From an uncultured Lachnospiraceae bacterium (GTDB taxonomy: Bacteria; Bacillota; Clostridia; Lachnospirales; Lachnospiraceae), in contig CAMXIK010000016.1 in the NCBI GenBank assembly GCA_947243855.1, positions 23,784 through 87,783 on the forward strand: a DNA stretch of 64,000 bases, given 5' to 3'. Within the stretch, counting starts at the first letter, position 1. Each line of letters begins with the position of its first letter. The notes under the pieces are model-generated. The model was given only the letters and a program-made list of their open reading frames with translations. It did no database searches and was not told the DNA's origin. The position numbers and the translations under genes are program-made. Positions 54,342 through 63,388 of the stretch are shown here, piece after piece.

Positions 54342-54683
54342 ATGGAAGAAGAGAAAAGAATTGTACTCTGCGGCGCAAACGCTTACGAACAGAAATATTA
54401 TTTTAACGAAAAATTTGATAAGATTCCGCAGTCCATCAAGGACGATCTGCACATTATCTGCGTCTTGTTCACCGAGGAGGTGGGCGGCATTTTCACCATT
54501 GTGTTTGAGGAGGATGGCAGCGTTTCTTTGGAGACGGACGCCGAGGAGGACGACCTTCTCTACGATGAGATCAGCAGCGGCCTTCTGGTGGGTGAAATAC
54601 GCAGAAACAGGCAGGAGATGCTGGAATCTTTGCAGTTGTACTACAGGGTTTTTATTCTGCATGAGAATGTTTTAGAGGAGTAA
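54342..54683 (+). CDS. DUF6145-like small protein
   Basis: 113 residues, acidic, with no signal or membrane segment. The pattern EEKRIVLCGANAYEQKYYFN at the N-terminus, LHIICVLFTEEVGGIFTIVF in the middle and a helical C-terminus fit the DUF6145 proteins of Lachnospiraceae, as far as I recall. The ATG at 54342 follows GGCGGGAG. It lies between birA and dusB with short gaps, so it is probably co-transcribed. Function unknown. Confidence 0.75.
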   Translation: MEEEKRIVLCGANAYEQKYYFNEKFDKIPQSIKDDLHIICVLFTEEVGGIFTIVFEEDGSVSLETDAEEDDLLYDEISSGLLVGEIRRNRQEMLESLQLYYRVFILHENVLEE

Positions 54684-54711
54684 TTTGGGAGAAAGGTCAG
54701 TTTGACACAGG

Positions 54712-55683
54712 ATGAACACGTTGTTGAAGCCGCTTGCGGTGGGCGGGGTAACCTTGAAAAACAATATCATACTGGCGCCTATGGCAGGGGTAACGGACCT
54801 GCCTTTTCGTTTGCTGTGCAGCGAGCAGGGGGCGGGACTTGCAGGGATGGAGATGGTCAGCGCAAAGGCCATTCTCTATGGCAATAAAAACACGGAGGAG
54901 CTGCTTGCAATCCATCCGCAGGAAGGGGCGGTTTCGTTACAGTTGTTCGGTTCTGATCCGAAAATTGTCAGCGAGATGGCGAAACGGATTGAGGAGCGTC
55001 CCTTTGCCGTTCTGGATCTCAATATGGGCTGTCCTGTGCCCAAGATTGTGAACAACGGGGAGGGATCGGCGTTGATGCGGGAGCCGAAGCTGGCGGGGGA
55101 GATCATTGCCGCCACGGTAAAGGCCATCGAAAAGCCAGTTACCGTGAAGATTCGAAAAGGGTTTGACGCGGATCATGTAAACGCGGTGGAGATGGCCAAG
55201 ATAGCCGAGGAGGCGGGAGCGGCTGCCGTGGCTGTGCATGGCAGAACAAGGGAACAGTTTTACAGCGGGCAGGCCGATTGGGAGATCATTGCGAAAGTGA
55301 AGGAGGCCGTTTCCATTCCCGTGATCGGAAACGGGGATGTGACGGACGGTGAGACGGCGGCGAAACTCATCGCTGAGACAGGGTGCGACGGTGTGATGAT
55401 CGGCCGCGCCGCAAGGGGGAACCCGTGGCTTTTCCATCAGGTGATCGGTTATCTGGAAGACGGACGAAAACTTCCGCCGCCGGACATAGAAGAAAAAAAG
55501 AAAATGATTCTGCGCCATGCCGCGCTTCAACTCGAAACGAAGGGGGAGTACACCGGCGTGCGCGAGATGAGAAAGCATTTGTCATGGTACACGGCGGGTA
55601 TGCCGAACTCTGCGAAGCTCAGACAGCGCATCAATTTGACGGAACGCTTTGAGGAGATTGTGGAATTGGTGGAATCCATGTGA
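54712..55683 (+). CDS. dusB: tRNA-dihydrouridine synthase, DusB type
   Basis: Reduces uridines in the D-loop of tRNA using FMN and NADPH. 323 residues in a TIM-barrel plus helical domain. Signatures are ILAPMAGVTDLPFRLLC, LNMGCPVPKIVNNGEGSALM (catalytic Cys), VKIRKGFDADH, AVHGRTREQFYSG and GRAARGNPWLF. The SD before the ATG is weak (AGAAAGG is 15 bases away). The gene lies in the birA-DUF6145-dusB run. Confidence 0.94.
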   Translation: MNTLLKPLAVGGVTLKNNIILAPMAGVTDLPFRLLCSEQGAGLAGMEMVSAKAILYGNKNTEELLAIHPQEGAVSLQLFGSDPKIVSEMAKRIEERPFAVLDLNMGCPVPKIVNNGEGSALMREPKLAGEIIAATVKAIEKPVTVKIRKGFDADHVNAVEMAKIAEEAGAAAVAVHGRTREQFYSGQADWEIIAKVKEAVSIPVIGNGDVTDGETAAKLIAETGCDGVMIGRAARGNPWLFHQVIGYLEDGRKLPPPDIEEKKKMILRHAALQLETKGEYTGVREMRKHLSWYTAGMPNSAKLRQRINLTERFEEIVELVESM

Positions 55684-55732
55684 CGTTTCCGGCATATATT
55701 GTCTCAAAACGGGAGACAGGACAGGCAAAACT

Positions 55733-56596
55733 ATGGAAACGGAGACCATTCTTTATTTTCATCCGGCGCCGGAACAGATGTATAAAAACAATGCCGCAAA
55801 GAAACACTGGTGGCAGGATGCGGTTCTGAGGGAAAGGAATTTGACGGCGGAGGAGACGGGCGGCTTTTTTGTACCGGTAGATTGTCCGATACCGCTTTTT
55901 TATTATAAAAAGAGAACGTGGCAGCCGGAGCTTTTGTCGGAGGCTATGGAGAAGACGCTGCATCTGGCCGAGGGCATGGCGGACGCTTTCCTGCATCCAG
56001 ACATTATGACATGCCTGTCGGAAAAATATGAGGGCCGATGGGAAATGCGAAAGGAGACGATAGAGAGATTGGGCGCCAGTCTGCTCGCGGCCTATGCCGC
56101 CGATTGTCTGCACGAAAAGGGCAGGGTGACGGTGCTGCTTGGAAGCCCCGACGATACGGATCTGCAGATGGAGATGACGTTTCAGCTTCTTACGCCGTAT
56201 CTGCCAAGGATTAACAGCCTTCTATTTTATTATGAGGAGGTGGAAGAGACGGATATCTGGGAGGAGACAGGGGATTATCTGGAGGAGTATGGATACGAGT
56301 ATGGGCTTGTGCCAGCGATGCGGCCTTATCTGGCGGGGGAGGAAGGACTTCGCTGTGGAAAGGAAAGGTGCGGCGGCGTTATTCTGGATTTATCTGCGGC
56401 GCCGCGGTATCCGAGGACGGCGCGGGAAGAAGTTGTTTATGTGGATTTGACTTCCGACCGGGAAAAAGAGCGGAATTGTATCAGAAAAAACGGGGAAATT
56501 CTTTACGTGTCGCCGCTCAAATATCTTGACACCATAGTGAAAACTAGTTATGATAGGAAAATCGGAGGTTTTCGAGTGGACACTGCGATAGAATAG
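55733..56596 (+). CDS. Protein of unknown function between dusB and greA
   Basis: 287 residues, acidic, no signal peptide or membrane segment. It begins METETILYFHPAPEQMYKN and contains several Trp and Tyr rich patches (KKHWWQDAVLR; FYYKKRTWQPELL) and a Glu-rich central part (YYEEVEETDIWEE). A short VTVLLGSPDDTD stretch and the C-terminal VVYVDLTSDREKE may be beta strands of an alpha/beta fold. The ATG at 55733 follows ACAGGC. I do not recognise the family. The promoter of greA lies inside its 3' end. Confidence 0.7.
   Translation: METETILYFHPAPEQMYKNNAAKKHWWQDAVLRERNLTAEETGGFFVPVDCPIPLFYYKKRTWQPELLSEAMEKTLHLAEGMADAFLHPDIMTCLSEKYEGRWEMRKETIERLGASLLAAYAADCLHEKGRVTVLLGSPDDTDLQMEMTFQLLTPYLPRINSLLFYYEEVEETDIWEETGDYLEEYGYEYGLVPAMRPYLAGEEGLRCGKERCGGVILDLSAAPRYPRTAREEVVYVDLTSDREKERNCIRKNGEILYVSPLKYLDTIVKTSYDRKIGGFRVDTAIE
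56526..56554 (+). promoter_or_regulatory. Promoter of the greA-lysS unit, inside the previous gene
   Basis: TTGACA (56526-56531) and TATGAT (56549-56554) with a 17-base spacer, 79 bases before the greA start. Confidence 0.7.
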
Positions 56597-56632
56597 GTAT
56601 CGTAATATAGAGGGAAAGGGAGAACTTTTACC

Positions 56633-57115
56633 ATGCATGAGAAAAAGAATATCTTAACTTATGAAGGACTTCGCAAGTATGAGGATGAGCTCCACGAACT
56701 GAAAGTGGTAAAGCGCAGGGAAGTGGCGCAGAAGATCAAGGAGGCGAGGGAGCAGGGCGACCTCTCTGAGAATGCGGAGTACGACGCTGCAAAGGATGAG
56801 CAGCGCGACATTGAGGCAAGAATCGAGGAGCTTGAAAAGATTCTCAAAAACGCCGAGGTTGTGGTGGAGGATGAGATTGATCTTGATAAGATTAACATTG
56901 GTTGTCAGGTAAGGATATTGGACGTTGAGTTTAACGAAGAGCTGGAATATAAAATTGTAGGCTCCACGGAGGCAAACAGCCTGAAGGGCAAGATCTCTAA
57001 CGAATCGCCTGTCGGTAAGGCGTTGATCGGCAGCAAAGTAGGCGATACGGTGGAAGTGGAGACGCAGGCAGGCGTGATTCAGTACAAGGTTTTGGAGATT
57101 CAGAGATCGAATTAA
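56633..57115 (+). CDS. greA: Transcription elongation factor GreA
   Basis: 160 residues, the usual size. An N-terminal coiled coil holds the acidic tip ([18 protein letters not shown]) that enters the RNA polymerase secondary channel and triggers cleavage of backtracked RNA. The C-terminal FKBP-like domain ends [23 protein letters not shown] precedes the start. lysS begins 16 bases after the stop, and this greA-lysS order is common in Firmicutes. Confidence 0.97.
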   Translation: MHEKKNILTYEGLRKYEDELHELKVVKRREVAQKIKEAREQGDLSENAEYDAAKDEQRDIEARIEELEKILKNAEVVVEDEIDLDKINIGCQVRILDVEFNEELEYKIVGSTEANSLKGKISNESPVGKALIGSKVGDTVEVETQAGVIQYKVLEIQRSN

Positions 57116-57131
57116 GAGGAAGGAACAACAA

Positions 57132-59270
57132 ATGGCGGAAGTGCAAAAGCAGCAGAATGTACAAGGCGAGCAGGATATTCATCAGCTTTTAAAGGTCAGG
57201 AGAGAAAAACTTTCCGCTTTGCAGGAGGCGGGAAAAGACCCTTTTCAGATTACAAAGTATGATGTGACCCATCATAGTCTTGAGATTAAGGATCACTTTG
57301 ACGCGTTGGAGGGGAAGCAGGTTTCCGCTGCGGGCCGCGTGATGAGCAAGCGCGTTATGGGTAAGGCGTCTTTTTGTAATGTGCAGGATCTACAGGGCGA
57401 TATTCAGGTCTATGTGGCGAGGGACAGCGTGGGGGAGGATTCTTACGCTGATTTTAAAAAATATGACGTGGGAGACATTGTGGGCGTCGAGGGAGAGGTC
57501 TTTCAGACGAAGACAGGCGAGATATCCATCCATGCCTCGAAAATGACACTCCTGTCAAAAAGCTTGCAGATTCTTCCAGAAAAGTATCACGGGCTGGTGA
57601 ATACGGATATCCGTTACCGCCAGAGGTACACCGATCTGATCATGAACGAGGATGTCAAAAAGACTTTTGTCATGCGCTCTAAAATTATCAGTTCGATCAG
57701 ACGTTATCTGGACGCGCAGGGCTTTTTGGAAGTGGAGACGCCCATGCTTGTGTCCAATGCGGGCGGCGCGGCCGCGAGACCCTTTGAGACACATTACAAT
57801 GCTTTGGACGAGGATGTAAAGCTGCGCATTTCTCTGGAATTATATTTAAAGAGGCTGATTGTGGGCGGCATGGAGCGCGTCTATGAGATCGGCAGGGTGT
57901 TCCGGAACGAGGGGCTGGATGCCAGACATAACCCGGAGTTTACCCTGATGGAATTGTATCAGGCTTACACCGACTACAACGGCATGATGGATTTGACTGA
58001 GAATATGTTCCGCCATGTGGCAAAGGAGGTCTGCGGCACAACAACCGTGCCTTACGGGGACGTGGAGATTGATCTGGGCAAGCCTTTTGAGCGGATTACC
58101 ATGGTGGATGCTGTGAAAAAATATACGGGCGTCGATTTTGACGAAGTGGCTGACACAGCGGCGGCGAAGAAGCTGGCGGATGAAAGAAACGTGCATTACG
58201 AGGAACGGCATACGAAGGGGGATATTATCAATCTCTTCTTTGAGGAGTTTGTGGAGGAGCATTTGGTGCAGCCTACCTTTGTCATGGATCATCCCGTGGA
58301 GATTTCGCCCCTCACCAAGAGAAAGCCGGATAAACCGGAGTATGTGGAGCGGTTTGAGCTGTTTATCACTGCAAGGGAAATGTGTAACGCCTATTCTGAA
58401 CTAAACGATCCCATCGACCAGCGGGAGCGTTTCAAAGCGCAGGAGGCGGCTCTTGCAGCGGGAGACGAGGAGGCTAATACCACCGACGAGGATTTCATGA
58501 ACGCTTTGGAAATCGGCATGCCGCCTACCGGCGGCATCGGGTACGGCATCGACAGACTGGTGATGTTACTGACCAATTCCCCGGCGATTCGCGACGTTTT
58601 GCTCTTTCCAACGATGAAGAGTCTGGATAAAAAGCCCTCTGATTCTGCAAAGCCAGCTAAAAAGGCGGCGGATCAGCCGGCAAAGAAGAGCAGTATTACG
58701 CGGGAACAGGCGCTGGAGCTTTTGAAGCAATACAACAAGGAGCCGTTTCATATCCAGCACGCATTGACCGTTGAGGGTGTGATGCGCTGGTACGCAAAGG
58801 AACTGGGCTATGCGGAGGAAGAAGAGTTTTGGGGCATTACCGGGCTTCTGCACGATATTGATTTTGAGCTTTATCCAGAGGAGCATTGTAAGAAAGCGCC
58901 CGAGCTCTTGCGCGAAGGCGGCGTGAGCGAAGATATGATCTACGCGGTCTGCTCTCACGGTTTCGGCATTTGCAGCGAGGAGGAGCCGAGACTGGAAATG
59001 GAGAAGGTGTTGTTTGCAGCCGATGAACTGACAGGTTTGATCTGGTCCTGCGCTTTGATGCGTCCCTCCAAGAGTACGATGGATATGGAAGTCAAGAGCC
59101 TGAAAAAGAAGTTTAAGGACAAGAAGTTTGCGGCGGGCTGTTCCAGAGAGATTATTGCCCAAGGGGCCCAGATGCTTGGCTGGGAGCTGGACGAGCTGTT
59201 TGATAAGACGATTCTGGCTATGAGAAGCTGTGAGGCGGATGTAAATAAAAATTTGGAGGGATTGACATGA
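57132..59270 (+). CDS. lysS: Class II lysyl-tRNA synthetase with C-terminal HD domain
   Basis: 712 residues, about 210 longer than ordinary LysRS. Residues 1-500 are a complete class II enzyme: the OB-fold anticodon domain, motif 2 ([20 protein letters not shown]) and motif 3 ([17 protein letters not shown]). A Lys/Ala/Ser-rich linker (about 500-518) leads to an HD domain with His540 or His543 ([10 protein letters not shown]), His574-Asp575 (LLHDIDFE) and a late Asp (AADELTG), the H...HD...D metal set. The added domain may be a nucleotide or tRNA-related phosphohydrolase; its substrate is unknown. GAGGAAGG precedes the start. Its stop overlaps the start of the next gene. Confidence 0.95.
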   Translation: MAEVQKQQNVQGEQDIHQLLKVRREKLSALQEAGKDPFQITKYDVTHHSLEIKDHFDALEGKQVSAAGRVMSKRVMGKASFCNVQDLQGDIQVYVARDSVGEDSYADFKKYDVGDIVGVEGEVFQTKTGEISIHASKMTLLSKSLQILPEKYHGLVNTDIRYRQRYTDLIMNEDVKKTFVMRSKIISSIRRYLDAQGFLEVETPMLVSNAGGAAARPFETHYNALDEDVKLRISLELYLKRLIVGGMERVYEIGRVFRNEGLDARHNPEFTLMELYQAYTDYNGMMDLTENMFRHVAKEVCGTTTVPYGDVEIDLGKPFERITMVDAVKKYTGVDFDEVADTAAAKKLADERNVHYEERHTKGDIINLFFEEFVEEHLVQPTFVMDHPVEISPLTKRKPDKPEYVERFELFITAREMCNAYSELNDPIDQRERFKAQEAALAAGDEEANTTDEDFMNALEIGMPPTGGIGYGIDRLVMLLTNSPAIRDVLLFPTMKSLDKKPSDSAKPAKKAADQPAKKSSITREQALELLKQYNKEPFHIQHALTVEGVMRWYAKELGYAEEEEFWGITGLLHDIDFELYPEEHCKKAPELLREGGVSEDMIYAVCSHGFGICSEEEPRLEMEKVLFAADELTGLIWSCALMRPSKSTMDMEVKSLKKKFKDKKFAAGCSREIIAQGAQMLGWELDELFDKTILAMRSCEADVNKNLEGLT

Positions 59271-59566
59271 CAATTGAGAAAAAAGTGAATGGGAACGAAT
59301 TGACTGTGGTTTTAACGGGACGTTTGGACACGACAACTGCGCCGAATCTGGATGCGGAATTAAAAAAGGATTTAGAAGGGACGGAACACCTGATTTTTGA
59401 TTTTGAGGCGTTGGAATACCTTTCTTCTGCGGGGCTTCGCGTGCTGTTATCCGCGCAGAAGACCATGAACAAGCAGGGCGATATGGTGATCCGTCATGTC
59501 AACGAAACGATTGCGGAAATTTTTGAGGTGACAGGGTTTTCCGATATTCTCACCATAGAAGAATAG
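59267..59566 (+). CDS. STAS-domain anti-sigma factor antagonist (SpoIIAA-like)
   Basis: 99 residues forming one STAS domain. The stretch [16 protein letters not shown] aligns with the phosphorylation loop of SpoIIAA, with Ser54 in the acceptor position. Start and lysS stop overlap by 4 bases (ATGA), suggesting coupled translation. Two genes downstream is a SpoIIAB/RsbW-type kinase, its natural partner. No PP2C phosphatase gene is in the window. Confidence 0.9.
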   Translation: MTIEKKVNGNELTVVLTGRLDTTTAPNLDAELKKDLEGTEHLIFDFEALEYLSSAGLRVLLSAQKTMNKQGDMVIRHVNETIAEIFEVTGFSDILTIEE

Positions 59567-59588
59567 TGCCATGACGAGGGAAAAGAGT

Positions 59589-60092
59589 GTGAGTATGCAG
59601 CCGAAGGAGCATGCAGATACGAAGAAGATGCAGAGCTTTCACGCGGATGAAATTATTATGCGGGAGGGAACGCGCTGCGATACGATGTACAAAGTGCTGT
59701 CCGGTTCCGTGGCCGTCTATGTGCGCTATGGAGAAAAGGACGAGCATTTGATCGGCATCTATTCTAAACATCGGTGTTTCGGGGAAATGAATGTGCTGTC
59801 GGAGGAGCTTTGCGCCTACACGGTGGTCGCTTATGACGAGGTTTTGCTCATGAGGATTACGAGGGATTATTTGGAGGAATTTATTCAGAGGAATCCCAAA
59901 AATGTCATGGATATCATGAGGAGTATGGGCCAGAGCATGATTGTGATGCAGAAAAACATCGATCTGCTGTTAGACGATATCAACGCGAAGGCGGACAGCG
60001 ATAAGATCAATAATGCCAGACTTCAGGAAAAAATCAGGCACTACCAAATGCAGGGATTGATCAACGGACTGGTTCCAAGGCCGAGGATATAG
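59589..60092 (+). CDS. Cyclic nucleotide-binding-domain protein without DNA-binding domain
   Basis: About 167 residues. The first 115 form a cNMP-binding beta-barrel (DTMYKVLSGSVAVYVRYGEK, CFGEMNVLSEELCAYTVVAYD) with the GEMN element of the phosphate-binding cassette, but the Arg that contacts the cyclic phosphate is not obvious. The rest is a coiled helix with no helix-turn-helix. It may read a nucleotide or redox signal for the switch proteins on both sides. The GTG at 59589 is 8 bases after GAGGG; ATG at 59571 or 59595 are alternatives. Confidence 0.8.
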   Translation: MSMQPKEHADTKKMQSFHADEIIMREGTRCDTMYKVLSGSVAVYVRYGEKDEHLIGIYSKHRCFGEMNVLSEELCAYTVVAYDEVLLMRITRDYLEEFIQRNPKNVMDIMRSMGQSMIVMQKNIDLLLDDINAKADSDKINNARLQEKIRHYQMQGLINGLVPRPRI

Positions 60093-60130
60093 CGGGACTC
60101 TGGCAGGAAATTTCCGTATGGAGGGGGAAT

Positions 60131-60538
60131 ATGAAGGAGTTAACCATTGATGCAGTAATTGAAAATGTTGCTACGGTAACCGCTTTTGTGGACGAGCAGT
60201 TGGAACAGTTGGACTGCCCGATGAAAGCGCAGATGCAGGTAGACATTGCGATAGACGAGCTGTTTGGGAATATCGCGCATTATGCCTATAATCCGGAGAC
60301 TGGCCCGGCTACCGTGCGGGTTGAGGTGACCGAAAATCCATTGGCTGTGGTAATTACTTTCATTGATAACGGCGTTCCCTACGATCCGCTCGCGCAGTCC
60401 GATCCCGACGTTACGCTTTCCGCCGAGGAGCGCGAGATCGGCGGTCTGGGGATTTACATGGTCAAAAAGAGCATGGACGATATTTCTTATGAATATAAGG
60501 ACGGGCAGAATATCCTGAAAATTAAAAAGAACATTTAG
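60131..60538 (+). CDS. Anti-sigma factor kinase-like ATPase (SpoIIAB/RsbW type)
   Basis: 135 residues forming a GHKL ATPase domain: N-box DELFGNIAHYAY, G1 box DNGVPYDP and G2 GGLGIYMVK. This is the size and order of anti-sigma kinases that phosphorylate STAS proteins. GGAGGGGG precedes the ATG. With the STAS gene two positions upstream it makes a likely partner-switching pair, with the cNMP-binding protein between them. No sigma factor is adjacent, so the target may be another kind of protein. Confidence 0.9.
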   Translation: MKELTIDAVIENVATVTAFVDEQLEQLDCPMKAQMQVDIAIDELFGNIAHYAYNPETGPATVRVEVTENPLAVVITFIDNGVPYDPLAQSDPDVTLSAEEREIGGLGIYMVKKSMDDISYEYKDGQNILKIKKNI

Positions 60539-60571
60539 GGTAGACGAAAACTCATAATGTATTTTTGAAAC

Positions 60572-60615
60572 AAAGCGGCGGTGAAATACCTAAAACGGGT
60601 GTTGACCGCCGTTTT
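60572..60615. repeat. Hairpin repeat, first copy (overlaps the promoter -35)
   Basis: Arms 60572-60582 and 60605-60615 pair over 11 bp (one G-U). The second copy, at 60645-60688, shares AAAGCGGCGGTGAAA and TTGACCGCCG. The two are 73 bases apart. Confidence 0.8.
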
Positions 60616-60630
60616 AAAATCGTATATACT
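60602..60630 (+). promoter_or_regulatory. Promoter of the ATPase gene
   Basis: TTGACC (60602-60607), inside the right arm of the first hairpin repeat, and TATACT (60625-60630) with a 17-base spacer. Confidence 0.6.
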
Positions 60631-60644
60631 TGTTTTAAGGAAAT

Positions 60645-60688
60645 AAAGCGGCGGTGAAACTGTTAAAAGCGTGATTGACCGCCGCTTA
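60645..60688. repeat. Hairpin repeat, second copy (in the transcript leader)
   Basis: Arms 60646-60655 and 60678-60687 pair over 10 bp. It lies just after the expected transcription start and before the RBS. Confidence 0.8.
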
Positions 60689-60707
60689 AACTGAACAGGT
60701 GAAAAAT

Positions 60708-62147
60708 ATGGTTGGAAGAAAACAGGAAGTAAAGGAGCTAAACAGGTTATATGAGCGGGATCAGGCTGAATTGATTGCAATTTATGGCAGACGCCGCGTC
60801 GGTAAAACCTATCTGGTGGATGAAACCTTTGCAGGCCGCATTACATTCAGACATGCCGGGCTGTCTCCGGCGGATGAAAACGCGAGGGGACTTTTAAAAC
60901 TGCAATTGGAACATTTTTACAATTCGCTTATGCTCCATGGCATGGAAAAAAGTGAAAAGCCAAACAACTGGCTGGAGGCATTCCTTTTATTGGAAAAATT
61001 TTTGCAAAAGATCGACGACGGTTCCAGACAATTGGTTTTTCTTGATGAACTTCCGTGGCTTGATACGCCGAGATCAGGATTTATTAGGGCGTTTGAGGGT
61101 TTTTGGAATACATGGGGGTGCCATCGAAAGAATCTTATGGTTATTGTATGTGGGAGCGCAAATTCATGGATACAGGACAAACTGATTAATAATCACGGGG
61201 GATTATATAATCGTATCACCTATGAAATTAAGTTGTCTCCTTTTCGTTTGTATGAGTGTGAAGAATTTTACAAAAGCAATCATGTAGAGATCAGTAGATA
61301 TGATATCGTTCAGAGTTATATGATTTTTGGCGGGATTCCCTATTACATGGGATATATCAATGGGGAAAGGAGCCTTGCCCAAAATATAGACGATTTGTTT
61401 TTTGCAAAAAACGCAAAGCTGCGCGACGAATACAACAGATTATTTGCCTCGCTGTTTGTCAACCCCGAGGCAGTGAAAGCGATTGTGCAGCTGCTGTATA
61501 CCAGAAATGCAGGATATACGAGAAAGGAGATTACGGAAACGCTCAAAATCACGGACGGCGGAAGGCTGTCCCGTAATCTGAATGCCTTGGTATCCAGTGA
61601 TTTTGTTAAAAAGTATGTACCGTTTGGGCTTCGGAAACGTGAGGAACATTACAAGCTGATCGATCCATTTTGTATCTTTTATCTGCATTTTATCAATAAT
61701 CAAAAGCAGGTAAATGAAAAATTCTGGCAGCAGAACGTTACTTCCGGGCCGATTACGGTATGGCGTGGTTTTGCCTTTGAAAATGTCTGCTTTCATCATG
61801 TGGAGCAAATTAAAAGAGCCCTTGGAATTTCAGGGGTTATCTCTGAAAATTCAGCATGGTCGAAAAGGAGCGGCGACGAGGAAGGAACGCAGATTGACTT
61901 ACTGATAACCAGAAATGATAATGTCATTAATATGTGTGAAATGAAGTATTATGGGGGAGAGTTCTCGGTCAATAAAAGTTATTATGCGCATCTTCTGCGC
62001 AGACAGGAAATATTGGCGGAAGAAGTTCATAAAAAGATGGCGATTCATAATACCTTAATTACGACTTTTGGACTGCGGCATAATGAGTATAGCGGCGTGT
62101 TTACAAATGTCGTGACACTGGACGACTTGTTTGAGCCGGGTGAATGA
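60708..62147 (+). CDS. ATPase_2/DUF234-type ATPase with nuclease-like C-terminus
   Basis: 479 residues. The P-loop is AIYGRRRVGKTYLV (about 25-38) and Walker B is LVFLDELPWLD, typical of the ATPase_2 (AAA) group with MTH/SSO-type archaeal relatives. A winged-helix-like region (about 260-310) and DUF234 follow. The C-terminus has GTQIDLLITR then NMCEMKYY, a D...ExK arrangement like PD-(D/E)xK nucleases. These proteins are common, multi-copy and of unknown role; some may act in defence or with mobile DNA. The ATG at 60708 follows AACAGG; a GTG at 60699 overlaps that RBS. GC is lower than in the operon before it. Confidence 0.85.
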   Translation: MVGRKQEVKELNRLYERDQAELIAIYGRRRVGKTYLVDETFAGRITFRHAGLSPADENARGLLKLQLEHFYNSLMLHGMEKSEKPNNWLEAFLLLEKFLQKIDDGSRQLVFLDELPWLDTPRSGFIRAFEGFWNTWGCHRKNLMVIVCGSANSWIQDKLINNHGGLYNRITYEIKLSPFRLYECEEFYKSNHVEISRYDIVQSYMIFGGIPYYMGYINGERSLAQNIDDLFFAKNAKLRDEYNRLFASLFVNPEAVKAIVQLLYTRNAGYTRKEITETLKITDGGRLSRNLNALVSSDFVKKYVPFGLRKREEHYKLIDPFCIFYLHFINNQKQVNEKFWQQNVTSGPITVWRGFAFENVCFHHVEQIKRALGISGVISENSAWSKRSGDEEGTQIDLLITRNDNVINMCEMKYYGGEFSVNKSYYAHLLRRQEILAEEVHKKMAIHNTLITTFGLRHNEYSGVFTNVVTLDDLFEPGE

Positions 62148-62195
62148 TGGTTAATTTTTTTAAACAATATTTAACCCACCCTCAGTTGAGCGAAC

Positions 62196-62255
62196 GCTCT
62201 CCGTCTGTTATGCTTGTATCAGCAAAGGCCGATGCAAAACTAACAGACGGAGGGC
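62196..62255 (+). promoter_or_regulatory. Hairpin that contains the RBS of the XRE regulator
   Basis: A 15-bp stem (62196-62210 with 62241-62255, one U-G pair) with a 30-base loop. The right arm includes GGAGGG (62249-62254), the SD for the gene at 62263, and TTTTATT follows. It could hide the RBS or end transcription. Confidence 0.7.
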
Positions 62256-62262
62256 TTTTATT

Positions 62263-63243
62263 ATGTCGATAGGAAAAGTAATCAGAAAATACAGAAAAGA
62301 AAAAAATATGACGCAGGAGGAAATGGCGGTCAGACTTGGTGTGACGGCCCCGGCGGTCAATAAGTGGGAGAACGAAAATTCCCTCCCGGATATCATGCTG
62401 CTTGCGCCGATTGCGAGGCTTTTGGGGATTTCGCTGGATACGCTCTTGTCCTTTCGGGAGGAACTGACGCAGGAGGAGATCAACGGAATCATAAACGAAC
62501 TGGATGAAAAGCTGCAAACAGCGCCTTTCGAGGAATGCTTTCAGTGGGCAAAGGAAAGGCTGGAGCTGTATCCGAACTGCGAAGGGCTGATGTTTTCAGC
62601 GGCGGTTGTCTTACAGGCCCGGCTTCTGCTACAGGAGATTTCCGATCAGGAAGATTACGAAGCGTACACGGTATCTTTGTTTGAACAGGTATTGCGAAGC
62701 GACGACGAGGCAATGCGCCTCCAAGCAGCGGATTCGTTGTTTGCCTTTTATCTGAGGAAAGAGCAATATGACAAGGCGGAATCCTATCTGGAATATTTTT
62801 CTTTACAGAATCCGAATAAGAAGTTCAGACAGGCGCAGATCTTTGAGAAGACGGGGCGGACGAAGGAGGCCTATAAGGAGTATGAGAAGCTTTTGTTTGA
62901 AGCTTACGGCAGGGTCAGCTTAACTTTAAATGGGATGTATGTGCTTGCAGTGCAGGAAAAGGATATGGAGCGGGCGCATAAACTTGTGGAGAAACAGCGG
63001 GAACTGGCGGCGTGTTTTGAGATGGGGAGATATCATGAGGTTTCCTGCAGTCTGGAACTTGCCATGTTGGAAAAGGACGCGGACGCTGTGGAGGCGATCC
63101 AGAAGGAGCTGCTTGACGCGGTTCCCCAGCTCGACGCTTTCCGGCATTCGTTTCTCTACGAGCATACGGAGTTTACGGAGATCAGGGAAGATTTTGCGGA
63201 GAAACTGCGGGAAAAACTGCAGGAAAAATGGCTTGAATTGTAA
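62263..63243 (+). CDS. XRE-family regulator with TPR-like C-terminal region
   Basis: 326 residues. The N-terminal helix-turn-helix is MTQEEMAVRLGVTAPAVNKW with PDIMLLAPIARLLGISLD. Residues 80-326 are helical repeats like TPR units (YDKAESYLEYFSLQNPNKKF; GRTKEAYKEYEKLLFEAYGR). Such proteins may sense peptides or partners. The start has a GGAGGG 8 bases upstream, but it lies inside a hairpin. Target genes are unknown; the gene after it is a phosphate cotransporter with its own RBS. Confidence 0.9.
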   Translation: MSIGKVIRKYRKEKNMTQEEMAVRLGVTAPAVNKWENENSLPDIMLLAPIARLLGISLDTLLSFREELTQEEINGIINELDEKLQTAPFEECFQWAKERLELYPNCEGLMFSAAVVLQARLLLQEISDQEDYEAYTVSLFEQVLRSDDEAMRLQAADSLFAFYLRKEQYDKAESYLEYFSLQNPNKKFRQAQIFEKTGRTKEAYKEYEKLLFEAYGRVSLTLNGMYVLAVQEKDMERAHKLVEKQRELAACFEMGRYHEVSCSLELAMLEKDADAVEAIQKELLDAVPQLDAFRHSFLYEHTEFTEIREDFAEKLREKLQEKWLEL

Positions 63244-63388
63244 ACAAGGAGAGGTCATGTTTTTTGGCAGACAGATTGTCCCACATTGAAATTTTACAAG
63301 AATTTTACATTCCCCAATCATAGATTTTACAGAAAGGTTTTAGAATGAAAATCAGAATATCTGAAAAATAGGATTGGGGAGATTTTGT

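Noticed and set aside
60572..60688. CRISPR-like repeat pair
   Set aside because: There are only two copies, each is itself an inverted repeat, and the spacer is a promoter; there are no cas genes.
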